Positions 35,401-45,000 of a stretch of DNA of 64,000 bases are shown here, one piece after another; the first letter of the stretch is position 1; each line of letters begins with the position of its first letter. The notes beneath the pieces were generated by a model, which was given only the letters and a program-made list of their open reading frames with translations, was not told the DNA's origin and ran no database searches. Both the position numbers and the translations under genes were made by a program. Source of the DNA: Bacteroidales bacterium (GTDB lineage Bacteria > Bacteroidota > Bacteroidia > Bacteroidales > Paludibacteraceae); contig SUXC01000010.1 of assembly GCA_015061165.1 (NCBI GenBank), positions 25,857-89,856 of the forward strand, in the 5' to 3' direction.

Positions 35401-36471
35401 TTCTATAAAAGGACGTGTATCAGCACTATAGAATTGTTCTGCATTGGTTTTGAATATTTTGTTTGTTAAACAATCAATATCCGTAACAATTGGCAACCAT
35501 TCTTTTGTATGGCGTGCATAAGAATCATATTCTCTAAGTGTAACCAAGTGATTTTGATTTGGTGTTTGATTGAATAGATATGTTAATGCGGGGCGATACA
35601 TTCCATCATAATAGGTACGTTTAACCATCGCTTGTGTTGGATTATCCAATATTTGAGCTGTATCAACGCTACTCATCGTTACATTCGGAGTAATTTCCTG
35701 AATGTAATTAGGATTGGAAATGCTTGTTTGTGTATTGCCATAATCACCTACATGAAAATACTCAGGTATATACCCAAGAGTGTTATTTTCATAAATATCT
35801 CCCTGTGAGTTCATGTATTTACCTAACCAATCTTCTGGTCGATACACTACCATACCGTAAACAAAAGAAACATGCGTGCGCTGCATAGAATACAAGCTAT
35901 TCAGACAACCTCTAAACACATCATAATCAGTTATACTTAAGTCATTATTTCGGGCATTATCTAAACTTTCAGGATAAGGATTTTCATATACAACAGAATC
36001 TTGAGTCAATCCATAAGAATCTTTTAAAAGTAGCGTGGTGTGTTGATTAGGGAGTACTAAGGAGTTTTGTAATACAATTTTATACGTTGTAGGATTGGAT
36101 ATTCCATATAGCCAATGAAAATCCGTTATACCATTCAGCCATTCTTCTGTAGTTATCTCGCCATGTGCATAAGAAATAGCATTTTCTTCTCCAAATGCAA
36201 TGATAAATGTTGATTTTGGCTGTATTGTGATTCCTGCTGGGATGGTAAATACTTGATGTGGAGTTGCGGTCTCTATACTCCACCCGCTTAAATCAACTAC
36301 ATTGTAGCTGTCATTATATAACTCTATAAACTCTCCATGATTATGGCGCAATTTAGTAGTATCTTCATTTAATGGCGTATCATACATTATCTCGGTAATC
36401 ACCACGTAATCTGTAGCAAATAGTTGAGAAGTGAAGAAAAGAAATAAGTAGAAAAATATTTTACGTTTCAT
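32470..36471 (-). CDS. Rhs-family polymorphic toxin with N-terminal lamin-tail domain and C-terminal nuclease-like domain
   Basis: 1333 aa. Signal peptide 1-19. A lamin-tail (LTD) domain follows at about 20-150 ('VVITEIMYD', 'NHGEFIELYNDSYNVVDLSGWSI'). YD/Rhs repeats cover about 430-1090 ('YKYDELRRLIY', 'YAYDHANRPLTTTYTF'). The Rhs core 'DEYDSKARWYYPAICR..DPLAEKY..SPYAWCGNNPI' marks the toxin junction near 1110-1140. A hydrophobic stretch ('IGIVLDLAAVALPIVPGGASV') precedes the variable tip, where 'MDFVSIKDGELKLTEAKSS' gives the D...ExK pattern of restriction-endonuclease-fold toxins. It pairs with the preceding 1159-aa gene and the downstream immunity gene. Confidence 0.88.
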   Translation of the reverse strand: MKRKIFFYLFLFFTSQLFATDYVVITEIMYDTPLNEDTTKLRHNHGEFIELYNDSYNVVDLSGWSIETATPHQVFTIPAGITIQPKSTFIIAFGEENAISYAHGEITTEEWLNGITDFHWLYGISNPTTYKIVLQNSLVLPNQHTTLLLKDSYGLTQDSVVYENPYPESLDNARNNDLSITDYDVFRGCLNSLYSMQRTHVSFVYGMVVYRPEDWLGKYMNSQGDIYENNTLGYIPEYFHVGDYGNTQTSISNPNYIQEITPNVTMSSVDTAQILDNPTQAMVKRTYYDGMYRPALTYLFNQTPNQNHLVTLREYDSYARHTKEWLPIVTDIDCLTNKIFKTNAEQFYSADTRPFIEQGYSNATWDNGTTKNELTSIQKAGIDMGAHKTQYVSRGNDSCEVKLFHVTVNGSLCNNGYYYPKRLLVKETKDEDNNKKIVYTNLQDQVVMEKLDNAATYYVYNDLNQLCYVLPPLAANQIANGTYSDTTDVLKKYAYVYKYDSRGNQIYKRLPGCEPTFMVYDITNTLVMSQTGTQRQRGTYWTVYKYDELRRLIYTAEIKVNDTYENYLTAFKEWYMLEHFSTEPQTHPMANTGYSRGFFHNCPIELLTVNYYDTYEFLDLMADSVRNHMTFAAFDDNDTCANAKGLLTGTRTYYLTGTEGYSETVYYYDYRGREIQRRSTNHLGGYDVLSTKYDFVSNITDTWSNQSTTNGLTTTEHYQYAYDHANRPLTTTYTFNNESPVVLQSYHYDELGRVRSRHIHGGIDSVAFNYDIRNQITQIKSSGYEQKYYYHQSCPIASDLSGGLYNGNISATTWTYGDQTNGYVYRYDKMNRLVSNYSILNASLNVDYLYSESFSYDAQGNVTNLTRWDNYDLMNYLHLTYDGNQLVNVDDNGFGSYEYATKQYHDNNTEGDDFAYDANGNMIYDQDRGIAAIRYNLLNLPDTIQFTNGNLIIHRYDATGNRLETKYLTKKSTTTVPLGNVLSSPKRPEIFYITRDAFHNNIVYTANNNDAYGIEFVHNPEGYIRYYGLEEHYHFYYIKDLLGNVRETYVHPEAGYKECIQRMQYYPSGLPWAETAGASEQPWKYNGKEFVEMHGLDEYDSKARWYYPAICRTTTMDPLAEKYYSTSPYAWCGNNPIKHVDRNGKWIESAWDAASVAMGISSLSTNVREHNIKDAIVDGIGIVLDLAAVALPIVPGGASVAIDAVRFADKVSETNKVSKTSILMENAQKGRDFEHQVGEIIGKNKASQVTIEVADGTKTRMDFVSIKDGELKLTEAKSSTTASLTPNQKKAHPQIEQSGGTIRGNKGNDIGLPHGSHIPPTKVDIVKPDNLNY

Positions 36472-36474
36472 AGC

Positions 36475-39400
36475 TTATTGATTTTCAATTTGATAATCAA
36501 AATGTTTAAGAATATTTTTAGTTCCGTTAACCAACTCATAGATGTCCTTAACTTGCCCAAAATCATCATACTCATAATATAGTGTATAGCCTTTTGCATC
36601 TGTATATGAAGTCATACCGACAAGTGGTTCATAGGTCATGGTTTTGATGCTGGCATTAGGCAGCAGATTTCGCAAGTTATTGACTATAGACATATTTGGA
36701 TTATATGTACTTTTCAAATCTCTTATATGATTTTCTGTAACTTTAGCTTCTACCTCTGCGAAAGTAGCATTCATTATTTCAGCAATAGGATATTGCCCGC
36801 CATAAGACCATAGATATGTAGTTGTTATATTTGTTTCTTGATTCGTAACCTCTATTAATTTGTTAATTGTTGGGTCATACTTGTACGTCTCAACTATATT
36901 CCACTGAATATTATTTGATTCATTTAAATTATTTGGATTTATCTGAGCTATATATTTCGCTGTAACCCGATATAAACTATCATACTCCATACGGTATCCT
37001 GCTACAATTTTGCCTTCTTTTCTTGTCACACATTCTGATATTTTATCTGTATCATCCTTGTACACAATAGAATCAATCAATGGGACCTCATCTGATGTCG
37101 CATAAGTATGTGTCACAGGCAAATTTGCATTTAATGCAGTTGAATAGGTGTTCGTCTTGTAAGTATATGTGTTAGACTTGGATGTTTTTTCACCAATAAC
37201 TTGCATTGAAAGTAATTGTTTATTATAAGGGATAACACGGTATCTCACGATACCGAAATTCTTATATGCGTTAATAATCCCTGAGGAATCACCTGTATTT
37301 AAACTAAAGTGTTGAAAATCTGCAATGGGGAACAATGCCCCAGTAAAATATGTAGTATCTTGCTTTTCAAGCACTCGATAGTCATATATGGTCGTTCTTT
37401 GTTCATCTGTATATTCTACTTTTTTCCAGAGGTGTCCTCTCCAATGCTTTTTGGATGTCAGTTGAAGCATATCTGTAGGCATTAGAGTTTCATAATTAGT
37501 TTCATCCATGTCCGAATAGCCAACAGTGGCTGAGGTACGATAATAATACTCTGTTTTGTTAATCGGACTGTGTGGATTTCCTGAAGAATCTTTCGATGTC
37601 ATTACTTCCGTCACTTGTTCATACTCTATATGTCCTCCGCTATTTAATGCATACGGTAATCCGTTGGATCTTAGGAACAAACCTTTAGGTTCGTCATTTA
37701 AGACTGCATCCGCTCCTCCGAGTTGTCCATCCTCGAAGGTTGTCACACATACTGGATAGGACGAAGCATATCGAGGAGGATAGGATAAGACACCCGTAGA
37801 AACACCCATGCTATCAGTATATGAATATTCTTTACGCAGCAAAAGGTTGCTACCTTGGTTATACTCAATTGATTTTATTCGTACTCCACCAACATTCGAT
37901 TCGTCTATAGGGTTGCTCTTTGCAGTTAGTTCTACAATCTTAATCGGTATTTTGCCTAATGTCGTTTCTGGTCGATTAAATTCTTCTTGATACACTCCAC
38001 ATGGAGGGTCAGAGTGTTCACTTTTAAATGTACTCCTTGGATTAGCAAGTGTAAAAGTGTAGTACCCACTACCATAATGACGTATTAATTCATTGAATCT
38101 ATTATTGACAACATTGGGTGTTACATTCGATGAGTCTAATTCCAAAGATTCGATTTCTTGTTCATTCCATTTGATAGAAAAAGTAGGTAATTCGCTGCTT
38201 TGATAGTGTTGTCTCCAGTTCATAACACAGCGCATTAAATGGCCGAAATCAACGTCATAAAAATAATGCAGAAGATCCACATCAACATACTGATTCGAAG
38301 ATAAATGTACACTATCAGACAAGTGCTCTTGATCTAACTTACCACAAAGTTCGAATTCACCTCGAATAATAGTGTCGTATATGACTGTTTTTTGTTCAGT
38401 ATATACATATTCTTTGTGAGCTGCCTCTCCTACTTTACTCCACTTGGAAAAATCATGAGGCTCCCATGTTAATTTTACGTTCAATCCTGATGGATACGTA
38501 ATACTCGTTAACATATTGTTATTCGCATTATCATTGTTCGCATGACGAACAGAAACCCTATTCATAGGTAATTCTCGCGGCGAGATGTTTAGATATGTCA
38601 TATTCGGGAAAGTACCCTTACTACTCTCCGCGTAATATCCCCAATGATCTTTCTTGTCTACTTCAGGAGCCACAAATGAATGGTAGGTAAAATCATACCG
38701 TTGGGTTTTCCCATTCTTACCTTTACGTATGAGGCTTTTTAGATGTGTTCGAAAACCAATATCACTATATACAAATTTATAACGATCTACTAAAGTTTCA
38801 CCATTCGCATTATAAGCATACATAGAAATACTATCAATCAAACATGCTATATATTCATGAGAAGATGCTTCTGAGTGATGAAATACTAAACGGCTATTAG
38901 GTGTTTTGATTTCTGTAAGTAATGTATGTTGATGATGTACGGTATCCATAAAGTGGTTGTGAGGTGAAATAAAATTACAATCATAGACCTCTACTCTGCC
39001 TTGTTGAAAAAATTTATATTCAGTATATGCATACGAATTGCTGGTTCGACGGCGTTTCTTTATTGTTTTGTAATAAAAATCCACCGAGTCACCCGCTATT
39101 GATTTAATAGAAGTAAGCCACCATGCAGATGTATATAAGAATTTTTGTTGTTCAATATTCTCCCAATCGATTAACCATAAACTTTCGTTCACTTTATATG
39201 GATAATATTGTTTTTCTCGTTTTCGAAAAGCATACGTTAGACCATTAATATCTGTAATATAAAATTCATCGTTCTTTTGTGAAACGTTACATCCCACATT
39301 AGATTGCTTTTGATTAATATGACCATTGACGAACGCACCATTTAGGCCTTGTACAGCAAATACAAAGTTGTCTGGGGATGTGTCAAAGCGTCCTTCATCA

Positions 39401-39954
39401 TATAGTATGCCATAGTTTTGCATCCACCGCAATAAGACTTTCTCTTCCTCTGTTGGATTATATGCAATTGCTGCAGGATCAGTTTCTTTGACCTTATCTT
39501 CTATCATTTCTATAAAGTTGTGGAATTGATTAAAGCCATACACGTTAAGCCTGTTTAAATGATTATATCCAGCAACCTTACCTGCTTCGTATAATTCATC
39601 AGGCATGCCACGTACGATGCGATTTACAACTCCACCAGCATTTAACGTCCATCCTAAACCAACAGGCCCTGCTTCGTCATCCACTTTAACGCCACCACCA
39701 TGATAACTAATTGATACAGGAATCTCAATATCGTTATATGTAATCGTAAATAGAGGGATGTTAATATTAGTACGACCTGTATATAAATCCACAGGAATCT
39801 CCGCAAACTCTCCTAATGATTGTGCTTCTGAAGAAGGTTGTAATATTTGCACACTGGGGTTGGTATGTGCTTTATTCCCCTCTGCTTGAATAGGGACTAT
39901 CCATGCGAATGTCCATAATATACAGACGAATAGATATCGTTTGTGATTTTTCAT
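36475..39954 (-). CDS. Rhs/SpvB-like large secreted protein, partner of the Rhs toxin
   Basis: 1159 aa. Signal peptide about 1-24. The N-terminal region 'SLGEFAEIPVDLYTGRTNINIPLFTI' and 'EIPVSISYHGGGVKVDDEAGPVGLGWTLNAGGVVNRIVRG' is the standard start of large Bacteroidetes Rhs proteins. The C-terminal part has YD-repeat-like text ('TYEPLVGMTSYTDAKGYTLYYEYDDFGQV'). No toxin tip or Rhs core. The next gene begins 3 bp later with its own signal peptide, so this is a two-gene Rhs system rather than one frameshifted gene. It may form one half of the beta-cocoon that encloses the toxin. Confidence 0.85.
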   Translation of the reverse strand: MKNHKRYLFVCILWTFAWIVPIQAEGNKAHTNPSVQILQPSSEAQSLGEFAEIPVDLYTGRTNINIPLFTITYNDIEIPVSISYHGGGVKVDDEAGPVGLGWTLNAGGVVNRIVRGMPDELYEAGKVAGYNHLNRLNVYGFNQFHNFIEMIEDKVKETDPAAIAYNPTEEEKVLLRWMQNYGILYDEGRFDTSPDNFVFAVQGLNGAFVNGHINQKQSNVGCNVSQKNDEFYITDINGLTYAFRKREKQYYPYKVNESLWLIDWENIEQQKFLYTSAWWLTSIKSIAGDSVDFYYKTIKKRRRTSNSYAYTEYKFFQQGRVEVYDCNFISPHNHFMDTVHHQHTLLTEIKTPNSRLVFHHSEASSHEYIACLIDSISMYAYNANGETLVDRYKFVYSDIGFRTHLKSLIRKGKNGKTQRYDFTYHSFVAPEVDKKDHWGYYAESSKGTFPNMTYLNISPRELPMNRVSVRHANNDNANNNMLTSITYPSGLNVKLTWEPHDFSKWSKVGEAAHKEYVYTEQKTVIYDTIIRGEFELCGKLDQEHLSDSVHLSSNQYVDVDLLHYFYDVDFGHLMRCVMNWRQHYQSSELPTFSIKWNEQEIESLELDSSNVTPNVVNNRFNELIRHYGSGYYTFTLANPRSTFKSEHSDPPCGVYQEEFNRPETTLGKIPIKIVELTAKSNPIDESNVGGVRIKSIEYNQGSNLLLRKEYSYTDSMGVSTGVLSYPPRYASSYPVCVTTFEDGQLGGADAVLNDEPKGLFLRSNGLPYALNSGGHIEYEQVTEVMTSKDSSGNPHSPINKTEYYYRTSATVGYSDMDETNYETLMPTDMLQLTSKKHWRGHLWKKVEYTDEQRTTIYDYRVLEKQDTTYFTGALFPIADFQHFSLNTGDSSGIINAYKNFGIVRYRVIPYNKQLLSMQVIGEKTSKSNTYTYKTNTYSTALNANLPVTHTYATSDEVPLIDSIVYKDDTDKISECVTRKEGKIVAGYRMEYDSLYRVTAKYIAQINPNNLNESNNIQWNIVETYKYDPTINKLIEVTNQETNITTTYLWSYGGQYPIAEIMNATFAEVEAKVTENHIRDLKSTYNPNMSIVNNLRNLLPNASIKTMTYEPLVGMTSYTDAKGYTLYYEYDDFGQVKDIYELVNGTKNILKHFDYQIENQ

Positions 39955-39973
39955 AGCTTAGTAATCTGAATTT

Positions 39974-40348
39974 TTACTCTACCTCAAACTCGCCCATCAT
40001 GACAGAGCCAGACTCGGTGTAGATATACACTTCATAGTTACCCTCATCAGGGATGGACATAGTGGTTTCGCCTTCAAACTCTTCTTCGGCTACCACTTCG
40101 CCAGTTTCAGGGGCAACAACCTCTACATACGGGTGCTCGTCTGCACCTGCGTCAATAGACAGTTGGTCGCCGTCAATGGTAGCAATGATAAGATTAGGAT
40201 TCGGTCTTCCGCCTGCACCATTATCTCCAGGATCATCTAATGGCATAATAGAATACAACTCGGTTAAGATAATTTCTTGCGCCATTGCGAACGCGGATGC
40301 ATTGTACATACCCAATACAAACAATGCAAGAATAAAGAATTTCTTCAT
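39974..40348 (-). CDS. DUF3244 secreted small protein
   Basis: 124 aa. Signal peptide 'MKKFFILALFVLGMYNASAFA'. Mature Ig-like fold: 'LIIATIDGDQLSIDAG', 'YVEVVAPETGEVVAEEEFEGETTMSIPDEGNYEVYIYTES', typical of DUF3244. First gene of the Rhs operon, with a full Bacteroidetes promoter, 19 bp before the 1159-aa gene. More GC-rich than the Rhs genes. DUF3244 genes often precede Rhs-type or surface genes in this phylum; role unknown. Confidence 0.85.
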   Translation of the reverse strand: MKKFFILALFVLGMYNASAFAMAQEIILTELYSIMPLDDPGDNGAGGRPNPNLIIATIDGDQLSIDAGADEHPYVEVVAPETGEVVAEEEFEGETTMSIPDEGNYEVYIYTESGSVMMGEFEVE

Positions 40349-40373
40349 AATATTGTTGATTTAAAAGTTTCGG

Positions 40374-40381
40374 CAAAGGTA
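40374..40381 (-). promoter_or_regulatory. -7 box of the DUF3244-Rhs operon
   Basis: Minus strand TACCTTTG, with CTTG about 20 bp upstream; 26 bp before the DUF3244 ATG. Confidence 0.72.
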
Positions 40382-40498
40382 CAACAATACAATGGAATGT
40401 GCAAGTAATCTTGGAATTTGTTAACAGGATCTAGTGGAGACCTTGTTGATTTTCAGCGTGTTATGAGCTTAATATGTTAACAGCCTTTATGATGTATT

Positions 40499-41998
40499 TT
40501 ACCCTTTTATTGAGAGATTTTGTAAAAACGTGGGCAATTGTGAAGATTTAATACCCAGTCTCTGGACTATCCGTGACTTAAAAACACGAATGCCGTCCTT
40601 CTGGTAATTCATATAGTTTGCCAGCTTGGCAGTGGATAAATGCGGATAAAGAAGCGTATAAACACATAATATCTTTTCTCTATCTGATAAGTTCAATTGG
40701 TCTAATGTACATAACCAGTTATGTAGCCAAGGGTCAATATCCTTCTTTAATTTATGATAATCATTCCATTTGTTACTTGGTGCAGGAAATTCAGAGCGTA
40801 TCGTGTTTATACTCTTGTTAAAACTATAGGAGGCTTTGGTTTCAATTTTTTCTGCGAGTTCTTTCTCCCTCATGCGTGTAGATAGATCATCAATCGTTTC
40901 GTTTGCTGCTTGCAAAAGAATGTTTGTCTCTTGTAAACGAGAAGTGGCATTATTCAAGTGTTCAGCAGTATGTTTACGGTATGTCATAATACCTATAAAT
41001 AGTAATGAAGACAAAAGCGCAAATCCAGCTATTGTAATCCATACCCATCGCAAAGGATGAGGATTTTGTAAATACTCCATCAGTTTAGGAGTTGCTTCTG
41101 CATATTGATTGGTATTAATACGTAATAATTTAAGCGCATCAGTACGAGCGTGGGTATATTGGCTTAACATATCAACATCATTCTTCTCTTTTGCATCAAG
41201 TAACAAACAATAATATGCATTGGCTAAGTAATTAGGATTGTTAGAATATGCTATGATCAAGTTAGCAAAGGGAATGAGCATTTGAAAATCTTTTTTCCCG
41301 AAGTAATATAGCTGCATGATTTTCAAATAACTAAAGCACTTATCTTCCTCGTTCTGCCAATAATCTAATCCTTGATTAAAATACACTAATGCCGAATCGT
41401 ATTGCTGCTGTTCATAGTGATAAAGTCCACGTGTTTCGTAGTAGCGTGCCCGATAAGCACTATCTAACGGATAGGTTTGTGCTATCTGCAAAAGGCTATC
41501 TGCTACAATATAGTGATGAAGTTTAACATTAAACTCTATTCTATCCAATAAACTTTGTGCATATCGCCATTCGTTCCCGCTTTCTTTGAAATCCTTACTT
41601 GCACGCTCGTAGAAGATAAGTGCCAAACTGTCATTATTATTTTGCGTACAGATATAACCCATATTGCTATTTATGCGTCCTCTGCATATAGGGTCATCAA
41701 TCTGCAAACGGTCGGCTTCAATATAGCAATCGGCAGCATTAGGTATTTGGTTTGACAAACTATAGTTCCGCCCCATATAGTAATACGCCTTACCGAGCGT
41801 ACTGCGCATAAACAACCTGCCAAATGGATTATCCAAACTGCGTATTGCTTCGCTCAATGCAGTTGTATCGCTATATGCCATGTGTTCTACTTGATCCAAA
41901 CTATCAGCCGTAGTGATAATCTCTTTTGCCTCGTGGTAACGACACGAAGTAAAGGTTATCAAAAAACACAATGCATAGATTATTCTCCATGCATGCAT
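40499..41998 (-). CDS. Envelope-anchored TPR protein with C-terminal HTH (regulator-like)
   Basis: 499 aa from the ATG at 41998, which gives a lipoprotein-type signal 'MHAWRIIYALCFLITFTSC'; a longer in-frame start exists at 42037 but would spoil it. TPR repeats cover about 60-290 ('GKAYYYMGRNYSLSNQIPNAADCYIEAD', 'TRGLYHYEQQQYDSALVYFNQGLDYW'). A transmembrane helix follows near 315-335, then a coiled coil, then a cytosolic LuxR-like HTH ('LSDREKILCVYTLLYPHLSTAKLANYMNYQKDGIRVFKSRI'). Such TPR-TM-HTH proteins act as regulators in Bacteroidales. It lies just upstream of the Rhs operon and may control it (inference). Confidence 0.8.
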   Translation of the reverse strand: MHAWRIIYALCFLITFTSCRYHEAKEIITTADSLDQVEHMAYSDTTALSEAIRSLDNPFGRLFMRSTLGKAYYYMGRNYSLSNQIPNAADCYIEADRLQIDDPICRGRINSNMGYICTQNNNDSLALIFYERASKDFKESGNEWRYAQSLLDRIEFNVKLHHYIVADSLLQIAQTYPLDSAYRARYYETRGLYHYEQQQYDSALVYFNQGLDYWQNEEDKCFSYLKIMQLYYFGKKDFQMLIPFANLIIAYSNNPNYLANAYYCLLLDAKEKNDVDMLSQYTHARTDALKLLRINTNQYAEATPKLMEYLQNPHPLRWVWITIAGFALLSSLLFIGIMTYRKHTAEHLNNATSRLQETNILLQAANETIDDLSTRMREKELAEKIETKASYSFNKSINTIRSEFPAPSNKWNDYHKLKKDIDPWLHNWLCTLDQLNLSDREKILCVYTLLYPHLSTAKLANYMNYQKDGIRVFKSRIVQRLGIKSSQLPTFLQNLSIKG

Positions 41999-42065
41999 GA
42001 TATTTTGTGTGTTTATCTGACAATTTACATCATTCATCCATAAACAACAGATAATATGTTAGAGA

Positions 42066-45000
42066 TTATTTGTGTTTTCTTTTGTGTTTATTACGCTGTC
42101 TTATTGTCGTCTTGTGATTTTGAATACGACATTGAATAGTACAATCATTAATGACAAATGTGGGAGTAAATGCAGAGGTCGGTATCTTATACTTTGTGAG
42201 AATGATACTATGGGCTAATACTTGTTTTTTGATTTCGTTACGATAATTACAAATAGCATTATAAATGCAGAGATCTTCTTTTGAAAGTATTTCTATGCTA
42301 ATACGAGTTGTGATGCTAAAGTGTTTGTTCTTACGGAAATTCTGTACACGATTAACAAATTCACGAGAAATACCTTCATTGATAAGTTCTTGTGTTATTT
42401 GTATGTCTAATGCGACAGTGATAGTGCCATTGTTGGCTACGAGCCAGCCTGGCATATCCTCGGTGATGATGTCCACGTCCTCCGCGACAAGTGCGTAGTC
42501 GCAGAGGGTGAACGTGCCCGCTGCTTCAAACGCAGCAATATCATCTTGGCTCATTTGTGCGATAGCAGCAGCCAGTTGCTTCATCATACCGCCCACTTTC
42601 TTGCCGAGTACCTTGAAGTTTGGTTTGATTTTCTTCACAAGTTTGATCTCGGAATCCTCGGCACGCACGATAACCATCTCCTTGACGTTCACCTCGCTCT
42701 TAATGAGGTCTTGTACGCGGAGAAGCGCCTCAAGGGTCTCTTGGTCTGGTGCTGGGATAACGGCTTTCTGGAGTGGTTGGCGCACGTTCTTCTCGGCACG
42801 TTTGCGCAGCGAGAGAATCATAGAGGTGGCTTGTTGTGCAAGCGACATACTGCGCTCGAGGTCGAGGTTGATGAGTGCCTCATCGGCTACAGGCCAATGG
42901 CTGAGGTGCACCGAGCACCCCAAAACGCCACGAGCGTTTTCGGGGACCCCGCTAGTTTCTCCTGTGAGGTCGCGGTAGAGGCGGTCGGCATAGAATGGTG
43001 CGTTAGGTGCCATGAGTTGGGCAACCGTCTTGAGGCAGGTATAGAGGGTGTAGTATGCTGCTTGCTTGTCGGCATCCATCTCGCCACCCCAGAAACGCTT
43101 GCGGTTGAGGCGCACGTACCAGTTGCTCAGGTCGTCTTGCACGAAGTCCGAGATAGCGCGACCCGCCTTTGTTGGCTCGTATGCTTCGTATGCGGTGGTT
43201 ACCTCTTTAATGAGGGAGTTGAGTTTGCTTAGAATCCACTTATCGATTTCGGTGAGGCGATTGGCTATTGGCGATTGGCGATTGGTGATTGGCGATTGGC
43301 TATTGGCGATTGGCGATTGGCTATTGGCAATTGGCGATTGGCAATTGGCGAGAGGCTCGGGGTTCCAACCGTCCACGTTGGCGTAGAGGGCGAAGAAGCC
43401 GTAGGTGTTGTAGAGGGTGCCGAAGAACTTACGGCGAATCTCATCCACACCTTCTGGGTCGAACTTTAAGTTCTCCCATGGGCTGGAGTTGGTGAGCATA
43501 TACCAACGTACTGCGTCTGCGCCGTACTTGTCGAGTGCGCCGAATGGATCAACAGCATTGCCGAGGCGTTTGGACATCTTGTTGCCGTTCTTATCGAGTA
43601 CGAGTCCGTTGCTGATTACATTTTTGTATGCTACGCTGCCCTCAATCATTGTATGGATAGCGTGGAGGGTGAAGAACCATCCGCGTGTTTGGTCCACACC
43701 TTCAGAAATGAAGTCGGCGGTGCGTGGTGCGTCTTGGTTCTCGAATGGGTAGTGGTTTTGTGCGTAAGGCATAGCGCCTGAGTCAAACCATACGTCAATG
43801 AGATCCAATTCGCGTTTCATTGGTTTGCCCGAAGGAGAGCAGAGGATGATATTATCCACGTATGGACGGTGGAGGTCGATGACAGATGGGTCATAGTTCT
43901 CTTTGGAGTAGTCGCCTACGATATGTTTTGGCCATGGGTTCTCGGTCATGAAGCCTGCTTTGATGGACTTTTCTATTTCTTCCATCAACTCTGTAATGCT
44001 GCCTATGCAAATCTCCTCTTGTCCATCTTCGGTACGCCATATGGGGAGTGGTGTACCCCAGTAGCGTGAGCGGGAGAGGTTCCAGTCGTTGAGGTTCTCG
44101 AGCCACTTGCCAAAGCGACCTGTACCAGTGGATTCGGGTTGCCAGTTAATGGTGTCGTTGAGTGCCATCATCTCCTCGCGCGCTTTGGTGGAGCGGATAA
44201 ACCACGAGTCGAGTGGGTAGTAGAGGACGGGCTTGTCTGTACGCCAGCAGTGTGGGTAGTTGTGGACGTGCTTCTCAATGCGGAACGCTTTGTTCTCGCC
44301 CTTGAGCCAAATGCAAATGCTGATGTCGAGGGTCTCTTTTTCTTGGCGATTGGCTATTGGCGATTGGCTATTGGCTGTTGGCGATTGGCTATTGGCTATT
44401 GGCGATTGGCTATTGGTGGGTTCGTAGGCGTTCTTCACGAAGCGACCTGCCCATGGCTGGTATGCCTCTACGTAGATTTGGTTCTTCACAAACTCCTCAT
44501 CAAGATCTTCGAGCAAGAAGAACTTACCTGTCATGTCCACCATTGGGCGTTGCTCGCCTTTCTTGGTGATGAACACCATGCCGGGTACGCCTGCTTTCTT
44601 TGCCACAAAGGCATCATCTGCACCAAAAGTAGGAGCGATATGCACAATACCTGTACCATCTTCGGTGGTTACATAATCGCCCAAGATAATCTTAAATGCT
44701 CCTTCTCCTGGGTTTGCCCAAGGGATAAGTTGCTCGTATTCTATGCCCTCCAAATCTGTACCTTTTCCTTTCCACAGCACTTCGGGTGCTTCGCCGAGTT
44801 CTTTGGCATACGCAGCGAGGCGTGCCTCAGCAAGGAGGTAGAGGGCTTCGATCTTGGTGTATGGGTTCTCGCCTTTTACGATAACGTAGTCGATTTTTGG
44901 TCCTACGCAGAGGGCAGTGTTGCTTGGGAGTGTCCAAGGGGTAGTTGTCCACGCGAGGGCGTAAAGGGGCAATTGGCTATTGGCAATTGGCGATTGGCAA

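Noticed and set aside
36471..36475. The two Rhs genes as one gene broken by a frameshift
   Set aside because: The second has its own signal peptide and lamin-tail domain and starts 3 bp after a proper stop, so two genes are more likely.
43265..43495. Several short frames reading '[13 protein letters not shown]' on both strands
   Set aside because: They are translations of the heptad array in wrong frames inside ileS.
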